Positions 1-6,684 of a stretch of DNA of 6,927 nt are shown piece after piece. Position 1 is the first letter of the stretch, and every line of letters begins with the position of its first letter. The translations under genes and the position numbers were made by a program. The DNA is from Mycobacterium sp. (GTDB taxonomy: Bacteria > Actinomycetota > Actinomycetes > Mycobacteriales > Mycobacteriaceae), in contig JAFAQO010000081.1 of NCBI GenBank assembly GCA_019246375.1, positions 1 through 6,927 of the forward strand. The letters run 5' to 3'. Under the pieces are notes generated by a model, which saw only the letters and a list, made by a program, of their open reading frames with translations, had not been told where the DNA came from and made no database searches.

Positions 1-1509
1 GCGGGCGGCTTGGCGGCCGCCGGCGTTGGCCACGGCGATGCTGTAGCGGTGCTGGCAGACGCTCCCGTGGAAGTCGCCCCCGCCGCCCAGGGCCTGTGGA
101 TGCGCGGTGCCAGTCTGACGATGTTGCACCAGCCCACGGCGCGGACCGACCTACGGTTGTGGTCTACCGAGACCGCCGCCGTAATCGAGGTAATCCAGGC
201 CCGGACGGTGATCGTCTCCGACCCATTCATGGCCGCGGTGCCACTGCTGACCGGGCTCGGGATCCGGGTACTGACCGTCAATCAGCTGCTGAGCGGGGAC
301 CCAATCGATCCGATGGACACCAGCGAGGAGGACCTGGCGCTCATGCAGCTGACATCGGGCTCGACCGGCTCGCCGAAGGCCGTTCGGATCACGCACCGCA
401 ACGTGGTTTCTAATGCCGAAGCGATGTTCATGGGCGCACAGTACAACCTCGAAACTGACGTGATTGTGAGCTGGCTGCCGCTGTTCCACGACATGGGCAT
501 GACTGGCTTTTTGGCGGTGCCAATGTATTTCGGTGCCGAGCTGGTTCAGATCACCCCTACGGACTTCCTGCGCGACATACTGCTGTGGGCCAAGCTGATC
601 GATAAGTACAAGGGCACCATGACCGCCGCCCCCAACTTCGCCTACTCGCTTTTCGCAAAACGGCTGCGCAAACACGCCAAGCCCGGTCAATTCGACCTGT
701 CAACACTGCGGTGGGCGCTCTCGGGCGCGGAGCAGGTCGTACCCGCCGATGTCGAGGACCTTTGCGACGCGGGTGCGCCGTTCGGGCTACGTCCGGAGGC
801 CATCGTGCCGGCCTACGGTATGGCCGAGAGCACCGTCGCGGTGTCGTTTTCCGAGTGCGGCGCCGGCCTGGCGGTCGATGAGGTTGACGCCGACCTGCTC
901 GCGGTACTTCGCCACGCCGTTCCGGCCAGCAACGGCAAAACCCGTCGGCTTGCGTGTTTAGGCCCGCTACTTGAAGGCCTGGAAGCGCGCATCGTCGACG
1001 AAGACGCCAATGTGCTGCCCGCCCGAGGTGTGGGGGTAATCCAAGTGCGGGGTGAGCCGGTAACAACCGGCTACAACACGACGGCGGGACTTGTGCCGGC
1101 TCAGGATGAGCACGGGTGGTATGACACTGGAGACCTCGGCTATCTCACAGAAAAGGGTCACATCGTGGTGTGCGGCCGAGTCAAGGACGTCATTATTATG
1201 GCCGGCCGCAATATCTACCCGACCGACATTGAGCGGGCGGCGTGCCGCGTCGATGGTGTTCGCCAGGGTTGCGCGACTGCGGTGCGCCTGCATGCCGGGC
1301 ATCGCCGGGAGACTTTTGCGGTCGTTGTCGAATCGACTGATTTCAAGGACTCCGGCGAAGTGCGCCGCATCCAGCGCCAGGTGGCCCACGAGGTAGTTGC
1401 AGAGGTCGACGTTCGACCGCGGAAGGTGACAGTGGTCGCGCCGGGGACTATTCCGAAAACACCTTCGGGCAAGCTGCGCCGGTCGTATGCGCTGTCGCTC
1501 GTAGCTTGA
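1..1509 (+). CDS. FadD-type fatty acyl-AMP/acyl-CoA ligase, 5' truncated by window edge
   Basis: ANL-superfamily enzyme that activates a fatty acid as acyl-adenylate with ATP and passes it to an acyl carrier protein, a PKS or CoA. The frame is open from base 1 and runs to TGA at 1507-1509; the TTG at base 10 lies inside conserved sequence, so roughly 40 N-terminal codons are missing. Motifs in order: P-loop [10 protein letters not shown] (349-378), MTAAPNFAY (about 619-645), YGMAES (814-831), TGDLGYL (1126-1146), [10 protein letters not shown] (1204-1233) and [10 protein letters not shown] (1453-1482), with the catalytic Lys of the last motif at 1471-1473. The AAPNFAY and [10 protein letters not shown] signatures resemble mycobacterial FAALs and MbtM-like enzymes more than classical acyl-CoA synthetases, but I did not clearly see the FAAL-specific insertion. 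Acceptor and chain length are unknown. The family is certain; which fadD number it corresponds to is not. Confidence 0.93.
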   Translation, partial: AGGLAAAGVGHGDAVAVLADAPVEVAPAAQGLWMRGASLTMLHQPTARTDLRLWSTETAAVIEVIQARTVIVSDPFMAAVPLLTGLGIRVLTVNQLLSGDPIDPMDTSEEDLALMQLTSGSTGSPKAVRITHRNVVSNAEAMFMGAQYNLETDVIVSWLPLFHDMGMTGFLAVPMYFGAELVQITPTDFLRDILLWAKLIDKYKGTMTAAPNFAYSLFAKRLRKHAKPGQFDLSTLRWALSGAEQVVPADVEDLCDAGAPFGLRPEAIVPAYGMAESTVAVSFSECGAGLAVDEVDADLLAVLRHAVPASNGKTRRLACLGPLLEGLEARIVDEDANVLPARGVGVIQVRGEPVTTGYNTTAGLVPAQDEHGWYDTGDLGYLTEKGHIVVCGRVKDVIIMAGRNIYPTDIERAACRVDGVRQGCATAVRLHAGHRRETFAVVVESTDFKDSGEVRRIQRQVAHEVVAEVDVRPRKVTVVAPGTIPKTPSGKLRRSYALSLVA

Positions 1510-1527
1510 TCTGGGTAGCCCAGGGCT

Positions 1528-1550
1528 GCCGCGCCACTCGTTGGCGCGGC
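1528..1550 (+). terminator. Perfect 9-bp hairpin after the fadD-like gene
   Basis: GCCGCGCCA (1528-1536) pairs perfectly with TGGCGCGGC (1542-1550) around the 5-base loop CTCGT. It begins 18 bases after the stop codon of the ligase. There is no T-tract, which fits the tail-less hairpins often seen at gene ends in mycobacteria. A smaller hairpin, CTGGG-TAG-CCCAG (1511-1523), lies between it and the stop codon. Confidence 0.6.
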
Positions 1551-1610
1551 GCGCGCCGTGCGACGGGGCCGCACGACTGCGGTGACGGCGGCCCATCGTT
1601 CGATGCCTGG

Positions 1611-1625
1611 GCCGGCTGTTCCGGC
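1611..1625 (-). terminator. Candidate hairpin downstream of the DUF7159-like gene
   Basis: GCCGG (1611-1615) and CCGGC (1621-1625) form a 5-bp stem with a 5-base loop, 39 bases beyond the minus-strand stop at 1665. It can alternatively be enclosed by GGGCC (1609-1613) with GGCCC (1629-1633). Another hairpin (CGTGCG/CGCACG, 1557-1575) lies further on. With such GC-rich DNA some of these pairings are expected by chance. Confidence 0.3.
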
Positions 1626-1664
1626 GCTGGCCCGGGTGACCGCGGATGTGCTCAAGCACCCTCG

Positions 1665-2771
1665 TCAAGAGCGATGTTGATTCGGCTCCGCCGGTGCCAC
1701 CGGAGCGGGAACCGGTTGCGGCGGTGCCACCGGAGCAGCAACCGGCGGGCCGGCCGACGGCTGTTCGGCGGGGCCTCCCGGTGACGCGGCCGGCGGCGGT
1801 TCTTGCGCTGACGCTGGTGGCGGTCCAGCCGTCGCCGGGGTTGGTTTGACCGCGGCCGGGGGCGGAACGGGCGCCTGGACGACGTGGTGCGAGGCTGACG
1901 CTCGGACCAGCGGCTCGGCCGGTCCGGCTTCTTTATCCGAAGCAAGCCGCAAACCCACTGCCAGGGACACCGAAGCGACGAAGGTAACCGCGGCGGCAAC
2001 CAGGACCGTCAGCGCGCCCACGTAGGAGATCGGGCGAGACCGCGCCCGCTCGAAGCTATGGCTGTCGACCGACTCGGGCAGTTGTGCGTCGCTGAAGCCC
2101 GCGCCTTGAGCCGATGCCAGGGCCGCACCGCGAGCAAGGGCCAACTCCGCTCCGCCTTGAGTAAAGACCGGGACCGGCAGCGCGTCGTCAAGCTGCGACG
2201 AGATCGCCTGCAAGTCCGCATCAGACCCGACGACAACGACGCCGTCGGGTTGCCAGCTGCTCCGGTCGAACACCTTGGCCAGCCACCGAACCAGAGCATC
2301 GCCGCCGCCGAACACGTGTTTGACGGCGGTCCGCTTCTCGCCGTCACAGATGTCGAGCATTACCACGGTCGACGACTGGTGGTCGAGGACACACACCGCC
2401 GTTTTGTCATAGCCGATGGCGGGCGCTAGCCCCCGCGCCAAAGTTTCGGCGGCTTGCACCAACCGCACCGGTACGACGTTGTCGAACCCGGCTGCTGTCA
2501 AAGTTTCGAACACCAGCGCCGCCTCGGCGGCTGCGTCGTCGCTCCATGTGACGGCAATGGCATGGAGTCGGCGAGCGCGCGCGTTCGCCGTCGCATCGGC
2601 ATGCGACACCGCGGCGGTTACTTGCTTCGACGTTTTGACCGCTCGGAGCCCGCCGCCGGTGCGGGTGGCGAACTCGTCGTGATCCACGATGGTGCCGTCT
2701 GCGTCGCGTCCATCGACCAGAACCCACCCGACGGCGGTCGACGTCATTGACAGCCCGAGTACCGTGTCCAA
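1665..2771 (-). CDS. DUF7159-like membrane protein with degenerate actin/Hsp70-like domain and Pro-rich tail
   Basis: 368 residues, function unknown. The start is TTG at 2769-2771, preceded at 5 bases by GAGGTG; the N-terminus MDTVLGLSM matches the start I recall for mycobacterial DUF7159 proteins. Residues 1-240 have blocks resembling an actin/Hsp70-type nucleotide-binding fold: VLGLSMTSTAVGWVLVDG (4-21) like phosphate loop 1, CVLDHQSSTVVMLD (127-140) like phosphate loop 2, and VVVVGSDADL (178-187). The usual loop-1 Asp and the glycine-rich loops are missing, so ATP hydrolysis is doubtful. A single membrane helix spans about 250-277, with Arg residues (242-246) just before it, suggesting a cytoplasmic N-terminus. 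Residues 299-363 are rich in Pro and Ala and would lie outside the membrane. It diverges from fbpB and converges on the fadD-like gene. The gene is secure; the fold assignment is inference. Confidence 0.88.
   Translation of the reverse strand: MDTVLGLSMTSTAVGWVLVDGRDADGTIVDHDEFATRTGGGLRAVKTSKQVTAAVSHADATANARARRLHAIAVTWSDDAAAEAALVFETLTAAGFDNVVPVRLVQAAETLARGLAPAIGYDKTAVCVLDHQSSTVVMLDICDGEKRTAVKHVFGGGDALVRWLAKVFDRSSWQPDGVVVVGSDADLQAISSQLDDALPVPVFTQGGAELALARGAALASAQGAGFSDAQLPESVDSHSFERARSRPISYVGALTVLVAAAVTFVASVSLAVGLRLASDKEAGPAEPLVRASASHHVVQAPVPPPAAVKPTPATAGPPPASAQEPPPAASPGGPAEQPSAGPPVAAPVAPPQPVPAPVAPAEPNQHRS
1692..1745. repeat. Direct repeat, 24 bp, period 30 bp, inside the Pro-rich tail
   Basis: Copies at 1692-1715 and 1722-1745 begin CGGTGCCACCGGAGC and differ at two bases. 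The period of 30 bp equals ten codons. On the minus strand they encode successive APVAP-type blocks near the C-terminus of the DUF7159-like protein. Such in-frame units can gain or lose copies by slippage, so tail length may vary between strains. Confidence 0.75.
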
Positions 2772-2776
2772 ATTCG

Positions 2777-2782
2777 CACCTC
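2777..2782 (-). promoter_or_regulatory. Ribosome binding site that fixes the TTG start of the DUF7159-like gene
   Basis: The minus strand reads GAGGTG here, five bases before TTG at 2769-2771. The next in-frame ATG is eight codons later, inside the conserved N-terminal block, and lacks a comparable site. Confidence 0.7.
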
Positions 2783-2966
2783 AATCGTGCCCCTACCTGC
2801 GGCGCGGCAGCCGCGCGCACCATCGAATCACCGTTGGTGCTGTGCTATGCGAGTGCCGGAACGGAACAGGGACAGCCTGGTTTACGTCGGCGTACCCGGG
2901 TGAGCCTGCGCGGGCGCCCCAACCCCGCGTGATCGGGTCCGGACCGTTCGTGCCAGGGGAAACGCA

Positions 2967-3068
2967 ATGGTTGTTGCTGACTCCATGCATCGACGTAAAT
3001 TTCCGGGCCGCGACGCCCGCGCTGGAACAGCCGAAACGACCAGGGGTTTGGCGCTGGCACGGTGGTGA
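2967..3068 (+). CDS. Possible small ORF (33 aa) upstream of the fbpB promoter
   Basis: ATG at 2967 opens a 33-codon frame ending in TGA at 3066-3068; the product is basic (MVVADSMHRRKF at its start). AGGGG at 2955-2959 sits 7 bases before the ATG, a near-ideal Shine-Dalgarno position. It ends 35 bases before the proposed fbpB -35 box. I recognise no homologue and there is no membrane segment. It may be a real small protein, a decayed gene remnant, or chance. Confidence 0.25.
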   Translation: MVVADSMHRRKFPGRDARAGTAETTRGLALARW

Positions 3069-4220
<1,152 letters not shown>

Positions 4221-4234
4221 GAAACATAAGGTCA

Positions 4235-4274
4235 AGGGACTGCGCGTGACGGGAATCCGGCACGCGCAGTTCTT
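4235..4274 (+). terminator. Strong terminator after fbpB
   Basis: Arms 4235-4248 and 4261-4274 form a 14-bp stem with one G-T wobble (core ACTGCGCGTG / CACGCGCAGT). The 12-base apex can pair further (CGG 4250-4252 with CCG 4257-4259). It starts 14 bases after the fbpB stop, and the 3' side ends in TTCTTTA, a short T-rich tract uncommon in mycobacteria. This should separate fbpB from the following gene. Confidence 0.8.
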
Positions 4275-4352
4275 TATGCCTGCTTGCTCTTCCCGGCGAG
4301 CGGCCGACGCGCGCACAATTCTCAGTACACGCGACGGAAAGGGGTGTGTGCG

Positions 4353-4589
4353 ATGAAGGCCGAGGTCGGCGATTATCTGGTGATCAAGGGCACGACCGTT
4401 GCACAGCCGGACCAGCGCGGGTTGATCACCGAGGTCCGGTCAACAGACGGGTCGCCGCCATATGTGGTGCAGTGGCTTGCCACCAGCCATGTGGCGACGG
4501 TGTTTCCCGGCCCGGATGCGCTCGTTGTTACCTCCGCAGAACTGGAGGATGCTGACGAACGAGCGCGGGCCCGAACTGCAAAAACGTAG
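4353..4589 (+). CDS. Small DUF1918-family protein
   Basis: 78 residues, biochemical function unknown. ATG 4353 is preceded at 8 bases by AAAGGGG (4338-4344). The sequence carries the family pattern: MKAEVGDYLVIKG (1-13), RGLITEVRSTDGSPPYVVQW (22-41) and VFPGPDALVV (50-59), followed by a charged tail (ELEDADERARAR). DUF1918 proteins are mostly this small; I recall that Rv2302 of M. tuberculosis belongs to the family and has a small beta-barrel structure. There is no signal peptide or membrane helix, so it is probably cytoplasmic. The fbpB terminator lies between it and fbpB, so it probably has its own promoter in 4275-4337, though I see no clear -10/-35 pair there. It converges with the minus-strand gene at 4641. 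Confidence 0.9.
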   Translation: MKAEVGDYLVIKGTTVAQPDQRGLITEVRSTDGSPPYVVQWLATSHVATVFPGPDALVVTSAELEDADERARARTAKT

Positions 4590-4611
4590 CCGGGTCGCCG
4601 TCTGCTAAAGA

Positions 4612-4635
4612 TCGCCCGGTTCTTGGTTCGGGCGA
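4612..4635. terminator. Shared hairpin between convergent genes
   Basis: TCGCCCG (4612-4618) pairs perfectly with CGGGCGA (4629-4635) around a 10-base loop. It lies 22 bases after the DUF1918 stop and 5 bases after the minus-strand stop at 4641, so it could serve both genes. An alternative pairing uses CCGGG (4590-4594) with CCCGG (4615-4619). Confidence 0.5.
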
Positions 4636-4640
4636 CGGAG

Positions 4641-5258
4641 TCAGCGTGCGCCATCGATCTGGCCGTTGATATCGGTCCACGCGGTTGTGTCTTTGCGATG
4701 GTCGTTCATGTTCCGGCACTGGCCGTAGAGACGCACAACTCCCAGGTTCGGGTAATCGCGATCCCGGTAGATGATCGCGGTGACGTCGTCTCTGTACAGG
4801 GTTGTGCCGTACACATACCGGCTGGGTGGTATGCCCTTCTTCCAGCCGTGCTCGACCAGCGCCGCCGCGATTGTCTGGAAATATGTGTCGACGCGGACGT
4901 CGGCGGGCACCGCAAAGTTGAGATAAATCGCGCCCTGATACGGCGGGTCATCGTGATTCTTACAGGACATCAACAGATAACCTGCCTTGGGCTTGTGCAG
5001 TCCGGCAATCGTGACGATTTGCTTGGCCGACACGACCACTTGACTCTCGCTCTGATCGTCGGTGACCGGATTGGCGGGATGATCGAGGAAATCGGCGGGC
5101 GACGAGTGGAGCCTGCTCACCGACAAAAAGGATCCGCCAAGCAACAACGACACCGTCAGTGCGGCGGCTATCAGAGTCCGAGCAGCCGTCGAGCGATACC
5201 ATTCCCGGCGATCGCCGGCAGTTGTCGAGCGCTCCTGTGTCTCATGCATCAGCGTCAT
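4641..5258 (-). CDS. Conserved hypothetical single-pass membrane-anchored or secreted protein
   Basis: I cannot name this protein, although stretches such as LMSCKNHDDPPYQGAIYLNF recall an unnamed mycobacterial family. From ATG at 5256-5258 it has 205 residues: a charged N-terminus (ETQERSTTAGDRREWYRS), one hydrophobic helix (about 27-47) and an extracytoplasmic domain of about 155 residues. Two Cys in that domain (99 and 181) could form a disulfide. The C-terminal half is rich in Tyr, Asp and Arg (YVYGTTLYRDDVTAIIYRDR). There is no lipobox. The start is uncertain: the frame is open to a TTG at 5309, and a second ATG lies at 5247-5249; none has a strong ribosome binding site. I chose 5258 because it follows GAGCGG and keeps a plausible charged segment before the helix. 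Codon third positions are G/C-rich in this frame, and the opposite-strand frame looks like its shadow. Confidence 0.75.
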   Translation of the reverse strand: MTLMHETQERSTTAGDRREWYRSTAARTLIAAALTVSLLLGGSFLSVSRLHSSPADFLDHPANPVTDDQSESQVVVSAKQIVTIAGLHKPKAGYLLMSCKNHDDPPYQGAIYLNFAVPADVRVDTYFQTIAAALVEHGWKKGIPPSRYVYGTTLYRDDVTAIIYRDRDYPNLGVVRLYGQCRNMNDHRKDTTAWTDINGQIDGAR

Positions 5259-5643
5259 CGGAACGAACCGCTCGTTCGACGGGACAATCGTCAACCAGGC
5301 TAACCGCAAAACAACGACCGCAGGCCGGTACCACTTCGAAGCGGCAATCCGTTACAAAACCGCATCGAGGCCCGTCGTGGCTGACCTGCTGCGCTCCCCC
5401 GCGTGTGTCGGCCAGCTTGACAGCGCACGCAGTGACGTCGCGCAACCACGCTAACCTGACACCCATCATGAGCGAGCGCTTTCTTCGGCCTCCAACTTGT
5501 ATTGAGAGCCGTAGCCCGCGGCAGCGGCGCTCGATGAGGCGCTGGCAGCGGTAATGCCGTCCGCCGAGTGGGTAGATTATCCGCCCCGGCCGTGGTGCAA
5601 GCCCGCTCTTGTGTGGATGCCCTATTGCGATCAGAGTAAATAC
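5259..5643. other. Divergent intergenic region
   Basis: This stretch separates the minus-strand membrane protein gene from the DUF6188-like gene. A minus-strand -10-like TAGCCT (5297-5302) could drive the leftward gene from about 5290. For the rightward gene there is TAACCT (5452-5457), ten bases before an ATG at 5468 that opens a 28-codon frame ending TAA at 5552-5554. A TTGACA occurs at 5417-5422 but has no -10 at proper spacing. The open frames across the region otherwise look noncoding. Confidence 0.45.
5261..5277. repeat. Inverted repeat just upstream of the leftward gene's start
   Basis: GAACGA (5261-5266) and TCGTTC (5272-5277) form a perfect 6-bp inverted repeat with a 5-base centre. 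On the minus strand it ends two bases before the proposed ATG at 5258 and covers the only candidate ribosome binding site. It could be an operator or a hairpin that hides the start. Confidence 0.4.
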
Positions 5644-6072
5644 ATGGCCGACGAGAAAATGATCGGAAATTGGATAGAAGGCTGTGCGGTACAACGGATC
5701 ATGTTTCGCGACGGTCTTGTGCTGAACTTCGACGATTACAACGAACTCGTCATCTCGGCACCCATGCGGATGCGGCTTCCCGCCACAGACACCGTGCCGG
5801 CCGAGGTTGTCACGATCAACCCGAAAGACACCACAGTTCAGGAGCGGCCGCTCTTCGATTTCTCGGGCGCTACATGCACCGGCGTCGCCTGGTATGACAC
5901 CGGAGATTTGCACCTGGAGTTTTCCGACGGCCACCAGATCGACGTGGCTCCCGACCCCCACGGAACCGCCTGGGAGCTGTACGGCAAGAGCCACGGCTAT
6001 GCGGCCTGCCTGGCGCACGGAAAGGTTCGGGTTGTCCGACACGACATGCCCGACGACACCGGCAGCGATTGA
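5644..6072 (+). CDS. DUF6188-like protein
   Basis: 142 residues from ATG 5644; function unknown. The conserved core is WIEGCAVQRIMFRDGLVLNF (10-29), DDYNELVISAP (30-40), RPLFDFSGATC (68-78), LHLEFSDGHQIDVAPD (89-104), TAWELYGKSHGYAACL (108-123) and KVRVVRHDMPDD at the end. This resembles actinobacterial DUF6188 proteins as I recall them. It has no signal peptide or membrane helix and is predicted to be a compact, beta-rich cytoplasmic protein. The start is uncertain: an in-frame ATG at 5554 would add 30 residues rich in Trp, Pro and Cys with mixed codon use, and has GAGG 14 bases upstream and a TAATG overlap with an upstream small ORF. ATG 5659 is also possible. I prefer 5644 because conservation, from memory, begins shortly before WIEGCAV. 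rpfC follows 151 bases later. Confidence 0.8.
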   Translation: MADEKMIGNWIEGCAVQRIMFRDGLVLNFDDYNELVISAPMRMRLPATDTVPAEVVTINPKDTTVQERPLFDFSGATCTGVAWYDTGDLHLEFSDGHQIDVAPDPHGTAWELYGKSHGYAACLAHGKVRVVRHDMPDDTGSD

Positions 6073-6101
6073 ATCAAGGCTTTCCCGTTTTGGTAGCCGC
6101 C

Positions 6102-6145
6102 CCTGGCAAAGGTGCGAAAGATAACGCAATGGCGCCACCGCCAGG
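6102..6145 (+). other. Long hairpin between the DUF6188-like gene and rpfC
   Basis: CCTGGC (6102-6107) pairs with GCCAGG (6140-6145), and inside it GGTG (6111-6114) pairs with CACC (6136-6139), leaving AAA as a bulge. A competing small stem is TGCG (6113-6116) with CGCA (6125-6128). It begins 29 bases after the stop codon, so the simplest reading is a terminator. It lies upstream of the proposed rpfC -10, so it would enter the rpfC leader only on read-through. Confidence 0.35.
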
Positions 6146-6189
6146 TGTTGATCAGTAGTCGCCGGCAAAAAGCGATTGCTGCAATCCGG

Positions 6190-6195
6190 TAACTT
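6190..6195 (+). promoter_or_regulatory. Candidate -10 box for rpfC
   Basis: TAACTT fits TANNNT and would start transcription near 6202, giving a leader of about 22 bases before ATG 6224. No good -35 lies at 16-19 bases; the nearest sequence is A-rich (AAAAAG, 6167-6172). Confidence 0.35.
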
Positions 6196-6223
6196 TTCGG
6201 CCACCCCTGCCGAAATCCTGCGT

Positions 6224-6631
6224 ATGAGAACCGCATGCAGATCACTGGCCAAGACCGGCGTCGCCGGACTACTCGTTGCGGCCGCAATGGCGCTGTCCTG
6301 CGCTGTCGCGAATGCTGATGGCCTCAACTGGGATGCCGTCGCGCAGTGTGAATCCGGCGGCAACTGGTCCGCCGACACCGGCAATGGTCATTACGGTGGA
6401 CTGCAAATCAGCCAGGCCACTTGGGACGCCAACGGCGGCGTCGGCTCACCGGCGAATGCGACGCGCCAGCAGCAGATCACAGTCGCCAACCGAATCCTCG
6501 CCACCCAGGGACCAGGCGCGTGGCCCAAATGCGGCGCCAGTCGTGGCCTGCCTCCCACGAGTGCGGTTGTACCGGTCAACTATTTGCGCACGACAGTGAA
6601 TCGACTTATTTCCCTATTCATGCCTCATTAG
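6224..6631 (+). CDS. rpfC: Resuscitation-promoting factor, secreted peptidoglycan-cleaving enzyme
   Basis: Rpf proteins are lysozyme-like muralytic enzymes that wake dormant mycobacterial cells by cutting wall peptidoglycan. 135 residues from ATG 6224 (MRTACRSLAK). The signal peptide has a hydrophobic core (about 12-27) and an ANA cleavage site (29-31). The Rpf domain follows at 36-103: NWDAVAQCESGGNW with catalytic Glu43, GHYGGLQISQATWDANGG, and AWPKC. Cys42 and Cys103 are the usual disulfide pair. A short tail (104-135) contains a hydrophobic stretch ending FMPH. No LysM, DUF348 or G5 domain is present, which excludes RpfA and RpfB; no Pro-rich linker, which argues against RpfE. Parts resemble RpfD (GLQISQATWD, QGPGAWPKC), but the tail (CGASRGLP) and the position next to fbpB and an SRPBCC gene indicate RpfC. 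The TTG at 6176 would add 16 unlike residues and was rejected. There is no clear Shine-Dalgarno site. Confidence 0.93.
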   Translation: MRTACRSLAKTGVAGLLVAAAMALSCAVANADGLNWDAVAQCESGGNWSADTGNGHYGGLQISQATWDANGGVGSPANATRQQQITVANRILATQGPGAWPKCGASRGLPPTSAVVPVNYLRTTVNRLISLFMPH

Positions 6632-6684
6632 CGAAGATCAGCGTTTCTGGTCGCTGACCGGCACGCACATGCTTGGATCACCCC

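Noticed and set aside
967..1668. Minus-strand open frame of 233 codons across the 3' half of the fadD-like gene
   Set aside because: It overlaps the region coding the conserved [17 protein letters not shown] and [10 protein letters not shown] motifs on the plus strand and has no recognisable features.
5261..5279. Mycobacterial LexA (SOS) box upstream of the leftward gene
   Set aside because: The minus strand reads TCGAAC-N5-GTTCGT, whereas the SOS box is TCGAAC-N4-GTTCGA. Both the spacing and the last base differ.
4623..5303. Plus-strand open frame of 226 codons opposite the leftward membrane protein gene
   Set aside because: The minus-strand frame has the better third-position G/C pattern, a coherent membrane helix and motifs I recall from mycobacterial proteins. 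The plus frame has none of these.
5417..5422. Perfect TTGACA as a -35 box for the DUF6188-like gene
   Set aside because: The sequence 16-19 bases downstream (around GCGCAA) is not -10-like; the nearest TANNNT is 29 bases away.
5242..6384. Minus-strand open frame of 380 codons opposite the DUF6188-like gene and the start of rpfC
   Set aside because: Its product resembles no family, is rich in Arg, Cys and His in noncoding fashion, and covers two recognisable plus-strand genes. It is an antisense shadow of high-GC coding sequence.
6638..6657. Hairpin TCAGCG/CGCTGA as rpfC terminator
   Set aside because: Only six base pairs with an 8-base loop and a competing pairing (6630-6634 with 6651-6655). 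Too weak to list as a terminator.
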